NCBI GenBank assembly: GCA_039621445.1
Contig: CP154957.1
Location: forward strand, 6,194,504 to 6,258,503
Origin: Euglena gracilis
Lineage: Eukaryota > Euglenida > Euglenophyceae > Euglenales
Direction of reading: 5' to 3'
Length of the DNA stretch: 64,000 nt
Of the stretch, positions 9,501 to 17,689 are shown piece by piece. The position numbers were made by a program, and so were the translations under genes. Under the pieces are notes generated by a model. The model worked only from the letters and a program-made list of their open reading frames with translations. It was not told where the DNA came from and made no database searches. Numbering within the stretch: position 1 is the stretch's first letter; each line of letters opens with the position of its first letter.

Positions 9501-10801
9501 TGTCCCCAATGCGTATTCGTCCATATATCGCTGCCAAGCAACTTCAGAAAGATGTTCTTTTTTTGTTGAAAAAAATGCGGCTGCGATTGGAATGCACTGA
9601 AATGCCGGTTTGTATTTCAATTGAAACAGGTGTTTGGAAAAGGGACCACTCAAAAGTCTGGTGTACTACAATTCACATTACCCCAAAATGTGTCTGAATA
9701 ACAGGAAGCCGGCAAAATGGTTCATTAATTGGAAACCCCTTTGGTTGTTTGTTAAGAGGGTCCAGAAAATTATCCCAAAATTCTGGTCAGCCACAAGAAT
9801 TGGGGAAGATTAGTCAAAAACATATTCCATCTCCTTTTTTTTGTACCAAGATCTGTGTTACCGGTTAGGAAAATGACATGTCTGGAGGCGAGAGTTCCGT
9901 CAGAGCGGATACTGCAGCTGACTTAAAAAAAGACCTCCATTCATGACAAGCGTCACCTCAACCACCACACTGAGTACATTTTGAACGAAAATGCGCCATT
10001 GTCATTGTCAGTTGTGACCGCAGGGGAAACGCAAACCCGCAAAACAGACCCACAGACCCATACAAATTTGTTTCGTGCGTTCCGATTCGTCCAAATGCCT
10101 TCTTTGGAGAGACCTGGACCTGAGAGACCCTTCTTTGGGAAAGGGCGGGCGACGTGTTGCGTCGCCCGCCCTTTAGCTTGGTGTTCTGCAGTTTCTGCAT
10201 CATCCCCAGCAGGAAAAATTTGTCGTAAAATTGCTCAACCCCTGTCCATGGTATAGACATGGCCTTGTATGTGGTGCGCAGGTTTTACGGTTCGGACCCT
10301 GCTGCCATTGGTGTTGGCAATCTCATGGAAAATGTCCTCCTCTGTCGATGGGTTGGAGGGGGCGATGCTGTATCTTTTTCTGTTAATATTCTCTTTCGTA
10401 ATCTCCCATCCTCGGTCAGATCTCATTGATAATTCATTAATCTCATTTGAAAAAAAAACAAGCACGAACGCATTTTTGCATGATTTTTTATTTTGGTAAT
10501 ATTTGCCCTGCTTGGGTTTTTTTGTGGCATGCTTTGGACGTCGTTGCCCCCCCCCTGCCTGATTGCTATGGCAGCTGTGTCTTCGTTAGAAAAAAAAAAG
10601 TGTCTTTGCACCAGGAAACTTGCAGAACGGTTTGGCCACCCACCGACTCCTTGGCAGCAGTGTGTTGATGTGGCAAGCAACGTCGCAGAGCAGCTGGAGT
10701 ATGATGCCCACGAGGACGCAGCATGGAACCAGACCTTTGCCCACGTGCCTGCCCCCTCCCCCGACAAGTCAGCCGCCATATATGTACATGTTTTGAGTTA
10801 A
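6576..10801 (+). CDS. DJ-1/PfpI-family protein (GATase1-like), copy A, six exons
   Basis: Exons, approximate where noted: 1, ~6576-6674 (LFPGYEPLDVVGPVNVFAN); 2, 7225-7412 (LRYVAAEAGPIPASKG); 3, 7997-8115 (GLGTRTLVNDAAW, then SVCTGAGLLPR); 4, 8985-~9132 (GLDGKAATTNKRAFEWV, GDVVTSAGVSA); 5, ~10256-10310 (DMALYVVRRFYGSDPAAIG); 6, 10661-10801 (EQLEYDAHEDAAWNQ), stop TAA. The order and motifs match the DJ-1/PfpI amidotransferase-like family: strand-1 PGYEPLDVVGP, the Cys nucleophile elbow SVCTG, then TTNKRAFEW and TSAGVSAGIDM-like blocks. Intron 2 is GT-AG; introns 3 and 4 lack clear GT/AG ends and carry short direct repeats at the junctions. The first Met is not identified. Family members include isonitrile hydratases and glyoxalase/deglycase-like enzymes; the substrate cannot be told. 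Confidence 0.85.
7720..7935 (+). repeat. Dispersed repeat family A in DJ-1/PfpI intron 2, copy A
   Basis: Shows GGCATGAGGGACGGCCGATCC, TTTGGGTGGATGCGCGATGG, ATGCCAGAAATCA, TTTTTGCCAAACATGGCC and TTGTGTTGAATGTTCTGGAAT in family order, ending about 60 bp before exon 3. The orthologous copy in the duplicate is at 30730-30990. Confidence 0.75.
8262..8460. other. Highly conserved block inside DJ-1/PfpI intron 3, possible exon
   Basis: About 97% identical to 31739-31940, more than the intron around it. The only length change is a 3-bp indel, and three of four substitutions are synonymous in a plus frame (GSHNKAGYACGGSARVF) and also in a minus frame (LRQPKAGKTAVWGTSD). The strand is therefore undecided. 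As an exon of the surrounding gene it would interrupt the continuous GLLPR-DRPGLDGK join of exons 3 and 4, so a nested gene or an alternative exon is more likely. Confidence 0.5.
8502..8695 (+). repeat. Family A repeat split by a TA/TG microsatellite
   Basis: The 5' part (GAGGACCACCGG, GCGATGGTCCAAGGATGCC, TTTTCGGCCATTTTTCTTG) lies here. The 3' part (TTGAGTGTGCTGGCTGG) resumes at about 8930 and ends at the exon 4 acceptor GGGAAG/CACCGCCCTGG. The microsatellite 8698-8925 splits the repeat. Confidence 0.65.
8698..8925. repeat. TATG/TACA microsatellite
   Basis: Mostly alternating purine/pyrimidine (TATATG, CATACG, TGTGTA words), predicted to be flexible or Z-prone. The duplicate has a related but diverged tract at 32190-32397. 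Confidence 0.8.
9177..9391 (+). mobile_element. Poly-C/G-capped element, word ATTTAAGTG
   Basis: Starts CCCCCCATTTAAGTGCGCA and ends TACTTAAATGTGGGG in inverted orientation, with internal copies of AAGTG and CACACCCCCCGA. The copy in the duplicate (from 33056) is interrupted by a second element at 33228-33440. Confidence 0.55.
10140..10174. repeat. Perfect 15-bp hairpin in DJ-1/PfpI intron 4
   Basis: Arms AAAGGGCGGGCGACG and CGTCGCCCGCCCTTT with a 5-nt loop TGTTG. The duplicate has a single arm-like sequence at about 34128-34140 in the opposite orientation relative to its neighbours, suggesting the hairpin arose by, or was resolved through, an inversion. Confidence 0.85.
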
Positions 10802-10826
10802 ATTCAGACGTTCTCACTTGCATGCA

Positions 10827-11415
10827 GGGGACGGGATGTTTTTTCCCCCGAAGGACCTCCTGGAGGACCACCGTTGGGCCCAAGGGATGGACACCGGCCG
10901 ATCCAGGGATCGAACGGGGTCAGGAATTAAAAAAAAAAGTCAAAAAACACATTTCTTGACGTTTTGGGGGGATGGGCGATGGTCCAGAAATACCTTTTTT
11001 CCCAAAGGAGACCCATTTTTGCCAAACTATGGCCTTTTTTCGTCTATTTTTCCCGTGCATTTTTCATCGAATGTGCTGCAGGGCAGTCCTTAAGGGACAG
11101 GAAATTTTTTTTATATATTTTCTAAAGGACCGCCCCCTTTTCGGCCAAAGGGCCAACCAACGGCCGGACTGGGACTTGAACGGGGCCCAAAATTTAATAG
11201 TCCAAAAAACACATTCCTTGATGATTTGGGTGGATGGGCGATGGTCCAAGGATGCCAAGAATCAGTTCTTTTCCCTGATGTCGACCTGTTCTCACCGAAG
11301 AATGCCAAATTTCTTTGCCCATTTTCCTGTCTATTTTTATCGAGTGTGCTGGGACAGCGGAGTTTTTTTTTTTATTTGCTTCAGGACCGCCCTGATGGTG
11401 CTGGGATGCGAATAA
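10827..11415 (+). repeat. Two tandem family A repeats
   Basis: Two consecutive copies, joined at about 11125 by AAAGGACCGCCCC. Each runs GACGGGATG or GGACCGCC, a TGGAC..CCG block, GAACGGGG, TGGGTGGATGGGCGATGGTCC, a GCCAAA..GGCC block and TCGA.TGTGCTG. The shared AGGACCGCCC word at both ends explains the tandem arrangement. Confidence 0.75.
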
Positions 11416-11614
11416 TTTTTTTTTTGTTAAGGGCCGCCCTACTGGCATGTCGTGGGCTAGAAACATCGAAGTAAACCCACAAAGGGTTTCTGGGTGGTTT
11501 GAAATAATTCAAAAAATAAAATTATACAGTCTGCGGCGTGTGTGGGAATTAATCACAATGGTTCGACTCCTCGTTGTCCCCCAGTTTCCAGCCCGTCACG
11601 ATGAAACAGCTGTT

Positions 11615-11692
11615 GCCGACGCTCCAGTTGGTTGGATTCCCGAGGGGGGTCCCGAGGCCTGGCTGTGACCCCTTTGCGGACAAGTACCCCTG
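11615..11692 (+). CDS. Conserved exon fragment, copy A
   Basis: Frame RPGCDPFADKYPWTAPES is preserved in the duplicate (35608-35673) with only synonymous changes (ACT/ACC, GAG/GAA). It is followed by a canonical donor, TCACC/GTGAGA. Upstream indels between the copies are out of frame, so the exon start lies close to CCCGAGGCCT. Protein family not recognised. Confidence 0.5.
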
Positions 11693-12096
11693 GACTGCCC
11701 CAGAGTCACCGTGAGACGTTTGGGACTGGATTTCTCGGGCACTCTATCCATCATATTTTTTTTTGCATTCTGTGTCGTCATCTTTGCAAGGCCCAGGGCA
11801 CACCTTGTGTGCACTCCGGTTGCGAGACGGTGGGGCCATCCCAGCATTGCAATCACTTCAGTGGTACCGCACTTCCCGTGGTCAACCCGGGATATTCGCA
11901 ACCTGCACCATGGTTCGGAGGTCATGGAGGGTCAAAACCATGTCGTGCGCAGGGTCGTGGAGGGTCAAAACTACATAGCGCATTTTGGATGCGATCTTGC
12001 ACCTAAGCTGTTTCGTACTCTTTTGCACATTTGAGCAAAGGGACACAGGGACTCTAATGATTTTTGAACACCGTGCGAAAGGAGTGTGTTTTCCAG

Positions 12097-12275
12097 GTTG
12101 AAACCAACCGTCAGAAAACGCTGGAAATTCTTGTTGATGAAGGGGATGAAGAGCACAGGAGGGCTTCCACCAGTGACCAGTCAAGCCCTGTGTTCACTTG
12201 TGCAACCCGAAAGTGGTTCATTGAGATGAAGGATTTGCTGCATTTGAGGGAATGCTTCGCACAATTTTTTTGTTG
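12097..12275 (+). CDS. Exon, acidic then basic
   Basis: The acceptor GTGTTTTCCAG precedes VETNRQKTLEILVDEGDEEH, RRASTSDQSSPVFTCAT and RKWFIEMKDLLHLRECFAQ, then a stop. Third positions and charge pattern are strongly protein-like. In the duplicate only the part from RKWFIEM onward survives (about 36705-36765), joined to an inverted segment. Unknown function. Confidence 0.55.
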
Positions 12276-12283
12276 AAAAATGA

Positions 12284-12668
12284 ATAAACCCCCCAAAAAA
12301 TAAAGCCCCCCCCCCAAATATAAAGCCCCCCACTGGGGGGTTTGGTTTTGCCACCCAAACATAAAGCCCCCCCGACGTGGAGTCATTCAGGAAAAGGTTG
12401 AAATTTTGGGGGTGTTTACACCAATTTTTTTTCACCAGAAACGCTCCACTTTGGATAAGAATTGCACATTTTTGCGAAAATAGGAGGTACAAAACGAAAG
12501 TTTGGCATAAAACTGGCATTTAGCCACAATTGAAGGCAGTCAAAGGTCATAGAGGCCACCCGAAAAAGTTTGGTTTCCCCCCCAAATATAAAGCTCCCCC
12601 TGAGGGTCTTGAAATCCCGTCCAAATATAAAGCCGGGGGGGGGGGCTTTATATTTGGGGGGGGTGCGT
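12284..12668 (+). mobile_element. Poly-C/G-capped element, word AAATATAAAGC
   Basis: Left end CCCCCCCCCCAAATATAAAG, right end CTTTATATTTGGGGGGGG, with several internal direct and inverted copies of the word (12313, 12360, 12590, 12620, 12643). The duplicate lacks it: 36770-36795 shows the empty site between GAAAATGA and GGCAAAAGACCC. No open frame inside. Confidence 0.75.
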
Positions 12669-12990
12669 GGCAAAAAGACCCACCTTCTTGGCCCAAAGTT
12701 GGGCATCGGCAATTGATCCCGTGAAAGCCATTTCTGAGTTGGTCAAAAAATGTGTGTCAGGGTGTTGAACCACATGCCTGCCTGAAGACAGATAGTGAAG
12801 GGCATCTTTCAATTTGTTTTACCAGGCCAAAACCTTGAATTGCCGTTTCTTTTTTTGTTTATGTTTAGCGTAACGTTGTTCAAAGACTTTGTGGACGCTG
12901 TGTTTCCTCTCTCCTCTTGGTTCAGAAATACCCACTGTGAGGCTTCAAATAAGGATTTATTTCAGACCACTTAGGCAGTTGCGCAGATGA

Positions 12991-13851
12991 CATATATTGC
13001 AAAAATTGGCTCCTACACTGGACAAGTGTGGGGGGGGTTGGGGGGGGGTGGGGGGGGGGAGGGGGGGGGGGGGGGGGGGGAGTGTTGGGGGCCGTAGGCC
13101 ACCGAACCCCTCATCGCAACAATGCAATCATGCAATCATGCAACAATGCGCAGTGATAATGGGGGAGCGGGGGGGAGGGGGGGGGGTGGGGGGGGGGGGG
13201 AGGGGGGGGAGGGGGGGGCGCACCCCCCCCCCCCCCCCCCCCCCCGCCGCGGTGGCCGTAGGCCACCGGACCCCTCATCGGTGGCCGTGGGCCTTGATAA
13301 TGTCTATCTGGGCTCCAATTTTTCACTGAAAAAACATAAATTTTCATGAAAAAAATACCAAAATTTTCAGGTTTAAGTTGTTTTCAGGAGTGGTGATAAA
13401 CTGCAAAGTCAAAAAAACTGCCCCAAATTTTGGCACACTCAGATTTTATTGACATTTTTTCTCTTGGCAACTTTTTGGTATTTCAACCATTTTTTTTGCT
13501 TCAAAAACCTACGACATTCAAACCTTTGAGAAAATTGTGAAATTTGGACGGTGTGAAAAAAAATGCGGTTTTGGGCGGGTTTTGGAGGGACCTCCAATTT
13601 GCCAATATAGGTCCCAAAATGGGTCCAAAATACACCCGGCGCCGAACCCACACTAGTCAAGTGGGGGGGGGCGTGGGGGCGGGGTGGGGGGGGTGTGGGG
13701 GGGTTTGGGGGGGGTGTGGGGGGGTGGGTGGGGGGGGGGGTGGGGGGGGTGTGGGGGGGGTGTGGGGGGGGGTGTGGGGGGGTGTGGGTGTGGGGGGGGT
13801 GGGGGGCGTGGGGGTAAATGTCTAGTGTAGGAGCCAGTTTTTGCAATACCT
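12991..13851 (+). mobile_element. G-rich TTGCAA inverted-repeat element E1 with 9-bp TSD
   Basis: Flanked by the perfect direct repeat CGCAGATGA (12982-12990 and 13852-13860). Termini are inverted: ATTGCAAAAATTGGCTCCTA and the complement of GGAGCCAGTTTTTGCAATAC. Between them lie poly-G arrays, a GCCGTAGGCCACCG.ACCCCTC module, an AT-rich core (13310-13640) and a GTGTGGGGG array. Nine-base duplications are usual for Mutator-like transposons; no transposase is present, so it is non-autonomous. Confidence 0.8.
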
Positions 13852-13974
13852 CGCAGATGAACCATTTGCCTTGTTCCTTGCAACAGAACCACCCGGGAAA
13901 CATCTTTTCCCAACCCGGAACTACCCGGAAAACACATTTTCATGGGAACGGGGCTCCAAACAGGTTGGGATAGG

Positions 13975-14500
13975 TGGCAGTCAGTAGGAGGCAGTCAGTT
14001 GGCGTTAGAGTGGTTCCTTTGCGCAATTGCGCAAAGGAGCACAGATTTCACTGTGTGTGGGTGCCACACAGTCTCAACATGCAAGTGGTGATGTGGCCAA
14101 CCTCGTTTGCGCAACCGCGCAAGGAGGCATTTCCAGAAGTTGTCGGAAATTATCGTCCGTTCCGGCAGTTGTGCAAACGGGACGTCCCCGCCGCTGCACA
14201 AGTGTTCCCTGTGCATTGTCACGTTCCTTTGCGCGACTTCGCAAAGCAACTAACAATTTTGAAGTTGCATGGGGCTCGATCTCGCCTGTTCCAACTCATT
14301 CCAGCAACATCCCAAGTTCAAGAGGCAGCCGTTGGGTAGTTCTCATGCAAGGGTATGCGTGCCCTGTTTGCTGTTTGGACACCTGCTCTTGGACCCCCTA
14401 ACGGTCAAAGTCTTTGCACTTCCCCTGCGCCAGACTACATCCTGATTACATGTTACGGGTCTGGGCACCACTTCCTTCCAAGCTCCTTTTTGCGCAATTG
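13975..14500. repeat. Inverted segment with GCGCAATTGCGC palindromes
   Basis: Contains near-perfect palindromes centred on AATT (TTTGCGCAATTGCGCAAAGG at 14018 and 14493) and degenerate ones near 14108 and 14229. The segment is present in the duplicate (35930-36705) as its reverse complement while flanking blocks keep direct order. No supported coding frame. Confidence 0.7.
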
Positions 14501-14972
14501 CGCAAAGGAACAAGCCAACCACGTGCTGAGTGCAAGATCGACTGCCTAAGCGATCCCTGACAACCTACTTTTTGATGTGAACTGCATTGGTTGCTGCTTT
14601 TGACCCTCTGAACCCCTTTGAACCCCTCTGATGAAGTCGTCATGCAAATCCTTCTGATCTCACCCCCCCCCCCATCTACACCCCTTTTGCTAGAATGGGG
14701 AAGTTGGGTCGATTAAACTGTCAATTTATTTGGGTGGCACCAGGACACTGCACAAGCGCCATGAGCTGTCTTTGTTGTTTGTGGGCCCCAGATGGACCTC
14801 TGGATTTGTGGGCCTCAGATGGACCTCTGCGGCCTGAAGAAAGATAGGTGACCTGCATGGGACTCGATCTGGTTTGGGATTTGAAGTATGGCAAAAAAAT
14901 TTGAGTTTTTGGTGGAATACAGATCCGAGGATGCCAAGAATATAAACGGAAGCATGGGGAACGGGGACAACG

Positions 14973-15260
14973 ATGCTTTTTGACATCCGACTCAGTGATC
15001 GCCTCAATCGAAAAAGACAGCGAGAAATCGCTCAGATTGCCTCCCATCTCTCCCCACAGCCCAAAGCATGTCTTGTGCTCACCTGCCCGGAATGGACCCC
15101 ATGCGGACACCACCGTCTGGCAGCTTCGGCTTTGGGAGTGCCTCCGCCCCCCCCCCCCCCCCCCGGCGGCTATCCACCGGTGCCGGTGACTGTTGGAGGG
15201 CAACATTCACCCACCTGTTCTTCCACTTCGGGCAGAGGATGTGCCTGCGGTGTGCTTGTG
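14973..15260 (+). pseudogene. Decayed copy A of a Pro-rich exon
   Basis: Counterpart of 37366-37629. After the shared acceptor CTCTCCCCACAG (exon from 15060) copy A lacks about 17 bp, shifting the frame before MDPMRTPPSGSFGFG. A run of 18 C shifts it again, and about 45 bp encoding PPVVEVVDPVAEFM are missing. Immediately upstream a different frame (LFDIRLSDRLNRKRQREIAQ) is open in copy A only. It is likely a non-functional relic; the C-run could also vary by slippage. Confidence 0.6.
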
Positions 15261-15391
15261 GTGGCCAGTGCTTCTCGAAACCTGGGAATCCCATGGTAGT
15301 GCTGGATTTTGGGTTTTTCCCCTCCTGCTTCTGTTTCTTACTGACAATCGTCCTGAAACATCTTCCCACAGTATTCTTTTTGTTTTGTTTT

Positions 15392-16708
15392 CATATATTG
15401 CAAAAACTGGCATTCAAACCTTGAGAAATGTGGGGGGGGGTGGGGGGGGGGGTTTTGGGGGGGGGGTGTGGGGGGGGGGTGAGGGGGGGTGTGGGGGGGG
15501 ATGTGGGGGGGGGTGTGGGGGGGGGTGTGGGGGGGGGTGTGGGGGGGGGTGTGGGGGTGGGGGGGGGGTGTGGGGGGGGGTGGGGGGGGGGGGGTGTGGG
15601 GGTGTGGGGGGGCGCAGGCCACTGGACCCCTCATCGGGGAAATTTTTGCAACAATTCGCAGTGATAATGGTGGGGGGGGGGAGGGGGGGGGGTGCGGGGG
15701 GGGAGGGGGGGGCGCAGCCCCCCCCTCCCCCCCGCCGCGGTGGCCGTAGGCCACCGGACCCCTCATCGGGATCAATTTTTTGCAACAATGCGCAGTGCAT
15801 ATAAGCGGAATGCGGGGGGGGCAGGGGGGGTGCGCAGCCCCCCCCTCCCCCCCGCCGCGGTGGCCGTAGGCCACCGGACCCCTCATCGGGGTCAATTTTT
15901 TGCAACAATGCGCAGTGATAAGAAGTGCGGGGGGGGAGGGGGGGGGCGCAGCAGCCCCCCCTCCCCCCCCGCCGCGGTGGCCGTAGGCCACCGGACCCCT
16001 CATCGGTGGCCGTGGGCTGGGTAATGTCTGTCTGGGCTCCAATTTTCACGGAAAAACATACATTTTCATGAAAAAGGTACCAAAATTTTCAGGTTTCAGT
16101 GTTTTCAGGAGTGGTGATAAAACTGCAAAGTCAAAAAAAACTGCCCCAAATTTGGCACACTCAAATTTTATTGACATTTTTTCTTTGGCAAATTTTTGGT
16201 ATTTCACCCATTTTTTGCTTTAAAAAACCTACGACATTCAAACCTTTCACAAAATTGTGAAATTTGGACGGTGTGGAAAAAAATGCGGTCTTGGACGGAC
16301 CTCCAATTTGCCAACATAGGTCAAAATGGGTCCAAAATACCCCCGGCGCCGAAACCACCTGGTCGTGTGGGTTGGTGTTTTTGTGGGTGGGTGGGTGCTG
16401 TGGGGGGGGTGTGTGTGATGTGGGGGGGGGGATTGGGCATTTGGGGGGGTGTGGGGGGGGGTGTGGGGGGGGGCTGTGGGGGGGGATGTGGGGGGGGGGT
16501 GGGGGGGGGGGTGTGCTGGGGGGGGGGGGGGGGGGGGGGTTTGTGTGTGGGGGGGGGGGTGTGGGGGGTTGGGGGGGGGGTGTGGGGGGGGGTGTGGGGG
16601 GGTGGGTGGGGGGGGGGGGGGGTGTGGGGAGTGGGGGGGGCTGGGGGGGGGTGTGGGGGGGGGTGTGGGGGTAAATGTCTAGTGTAGGGGCCAGTTTTTG
16701 CAATACCT
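15392..16708 (+). mobile_element. G-rich TTGCAA inverted-repeat element E2
   Basis: Begins CATATATTGCAAAAACTGG, as E1 does, and ends GCCAGTTTTTGCAATACCT. Flanks TTTTGTTTT (15383-15391) and CTTTGTTTT (16709-16717) match at 8 of 9 positions, consistent with a 9-bp target duplication. Inside are long GGGGGGTGTG arrays, tandem modules with GGCCGTAGGCCACCGGACCC, and the same AT-rich core as E1. Poly-G/C strand asymmetry is extreme. Confidence 0.75.
15612..16015 (+). repeat. Tandem modules of about 120 bp
   Basis: Four successive units (starting near 15612, 15735, 15855, 15972) carry CCGCCGCGGTGGCCGTAGGC, CACCGGACCCCTCATCGG, a TTTTTTGCAACAATGCGCAG tail and a G-run/C-run pair. Single or paired units recur at 13088-13285 and, reversed, at 19630-19770. 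Confidence 0.8.
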
Positions 16709-16783
16709 CTTTGTTTTGTTTTGCCTTTTTTGTGTCGTTGTTCGGTTTACCTTCTGTGATGTGTTTGTTTTTTTGTTTCTTTT

Positions 16784-16925
16784 TCATCTAATTTTATTTT
16801 CCCCTTCTTTCTTTGCTTTAATTAATTCTGGTATGTCCAGCGGCTGACGCACGGATAGATCAGGGGCACAAGTTCTGCCAAATTTTTCCCCGTCAGCGAG
16901 CTTTGCATTTTGGTGATGCGAGATG
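16784..16925 (-). CDS. Possible terminal exon, minus strand
   Basis: An open minus-strand frame reads HHQNAKLADGEKFGRTCAPD, LSVRQPLDIPELIKAKKEGE and NKIR, then stop. It is charged and protein-like. Upstream on the same strand lies a family A repeat (16920-17050), as seen beside other exons, but no clear AG acceptor is visible. Confidence 0.35.
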
Positions 16926-17055
16926 GTCCAAGGATGTGAGGAATCTTTTTTTCCCCGATGCCGACCTGTTCTCGCCGAAAAATGCCAAATCCCTTTGCTA
17001 TTATCCTGTATATTTTTCATTGAGTGTGCTGGGACAACGGATATTTTTTTTACTT
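16915..17055 (+). repeat. Family A repeat, partial
   Basis: Shows GATGGTCCAAGGATG, CCGATGCCGACCTGTTCTCG, GCCAAATCCC and TTGAGTGTGCTGGGAC in family order. Confidence 0.65.
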
Positions 17056-17439
17056 CCTCAACCACCCTGATGGGGAGTGACATTCCTCCCTTCTGTTCGA
17101 GGGGGCAGTGTACGACCCAGTGTGGACTCTCCCAAGTGGACTCTCCTGGGGAAAGCTGGGGAGAGGGGGTCCAGCCAGCCAGCATCATTCTTCCACGCGC
17201 GGACATCCCTTCCCCATCGACGAGTTTTTTTAAATGAGTTTTGCACACCCCAAATTTTGTGGGTGGTGCCCAACCCCCAGCTCCAAAGTCTTTGCCAACC
17301 ATGGGGTGTGCAGATTTTTGGGGGGGTGCGCATTTTCGGGAGGTAGTTTCGGACCCTTTGAGTTCAGAGGGTGCTTATTAGGGCACTGCGCACAATTAGG
17401 GCACTGCGCACTTATTGGGGGGGTTTGCACTGGCAGCCT

Positions 17440-17665
17440 TTCTCGCCCCTCAACCTGACAGGTTGGCCAGTGCCGGGGACCCTGACAACTTCCTATCATG
17501 ACAGGTTGGCCGGTACCAGGGACCCTGACAGTTTCCCGGGTAGGGCATTTTCAGGGAAAGTCAATGAAAAATGACCCTGACAGGTTGGCCGGTACCGGGG
17601 ACCCTGACAGTTTCTCGGGCGGGACCGGGACCCTGACAGGTTCTCGGGCATGACAGTTTCCTGGG
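17440..17665 (+). repeat. Degenerate direct repeats of ACCCTGACAGGTTGGCC
   Basis: Five to six units of 35-60 bp built from CCTGACAGGTTGGCCGGTAC, CGGGGACCCTGACA and GTTTCCCGGG. Partial palindromes (GGTACC, CCCGGG) occur within units. No coding frame is supported. Confidence 0.75.
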
Positions 17666-17689
17666 GGGGGGGGGTAGGTAGCTTTTTTG

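Larger units (their letters stand above)
5290..15300 (+). repeat. Segmental duplication, copy A
   Basis: Co-linear with 25910-37650 in the same orientation. Matching blocks occur in order at about 5.6/26.1, 6.5/28.0, 7.1/28.7, 8.0/31.0, 8.3/31.8, 9.0/32.9, 9.5/33.5, 10.2/34.2, 11.6/35.6, 14.7/36.9 and 15.1/37.4 kb. Exons are near-identical while intronic parts differ by element insertions. Copy A is about 1.7 kb shorter, chiefly because it lacks the MITE, the 1.46-kb intron insert and the GTAC-flanked element of copy B. Confidence 0.9.

Noticed and set aside
13020-13815. Gly/Pro-rich proteins from poly-G arrays
   Set aside because: The frames are homopolymer translations inside inverted-repeat elements, with shadows on the opposite strand.
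15612-16015. CRISPR-like array from tandem modules
   Set aside because: Units are about 120 bp, mostly repeat with variable G/C-run lengths, no unique spacers, and the genome is eukaryotic.
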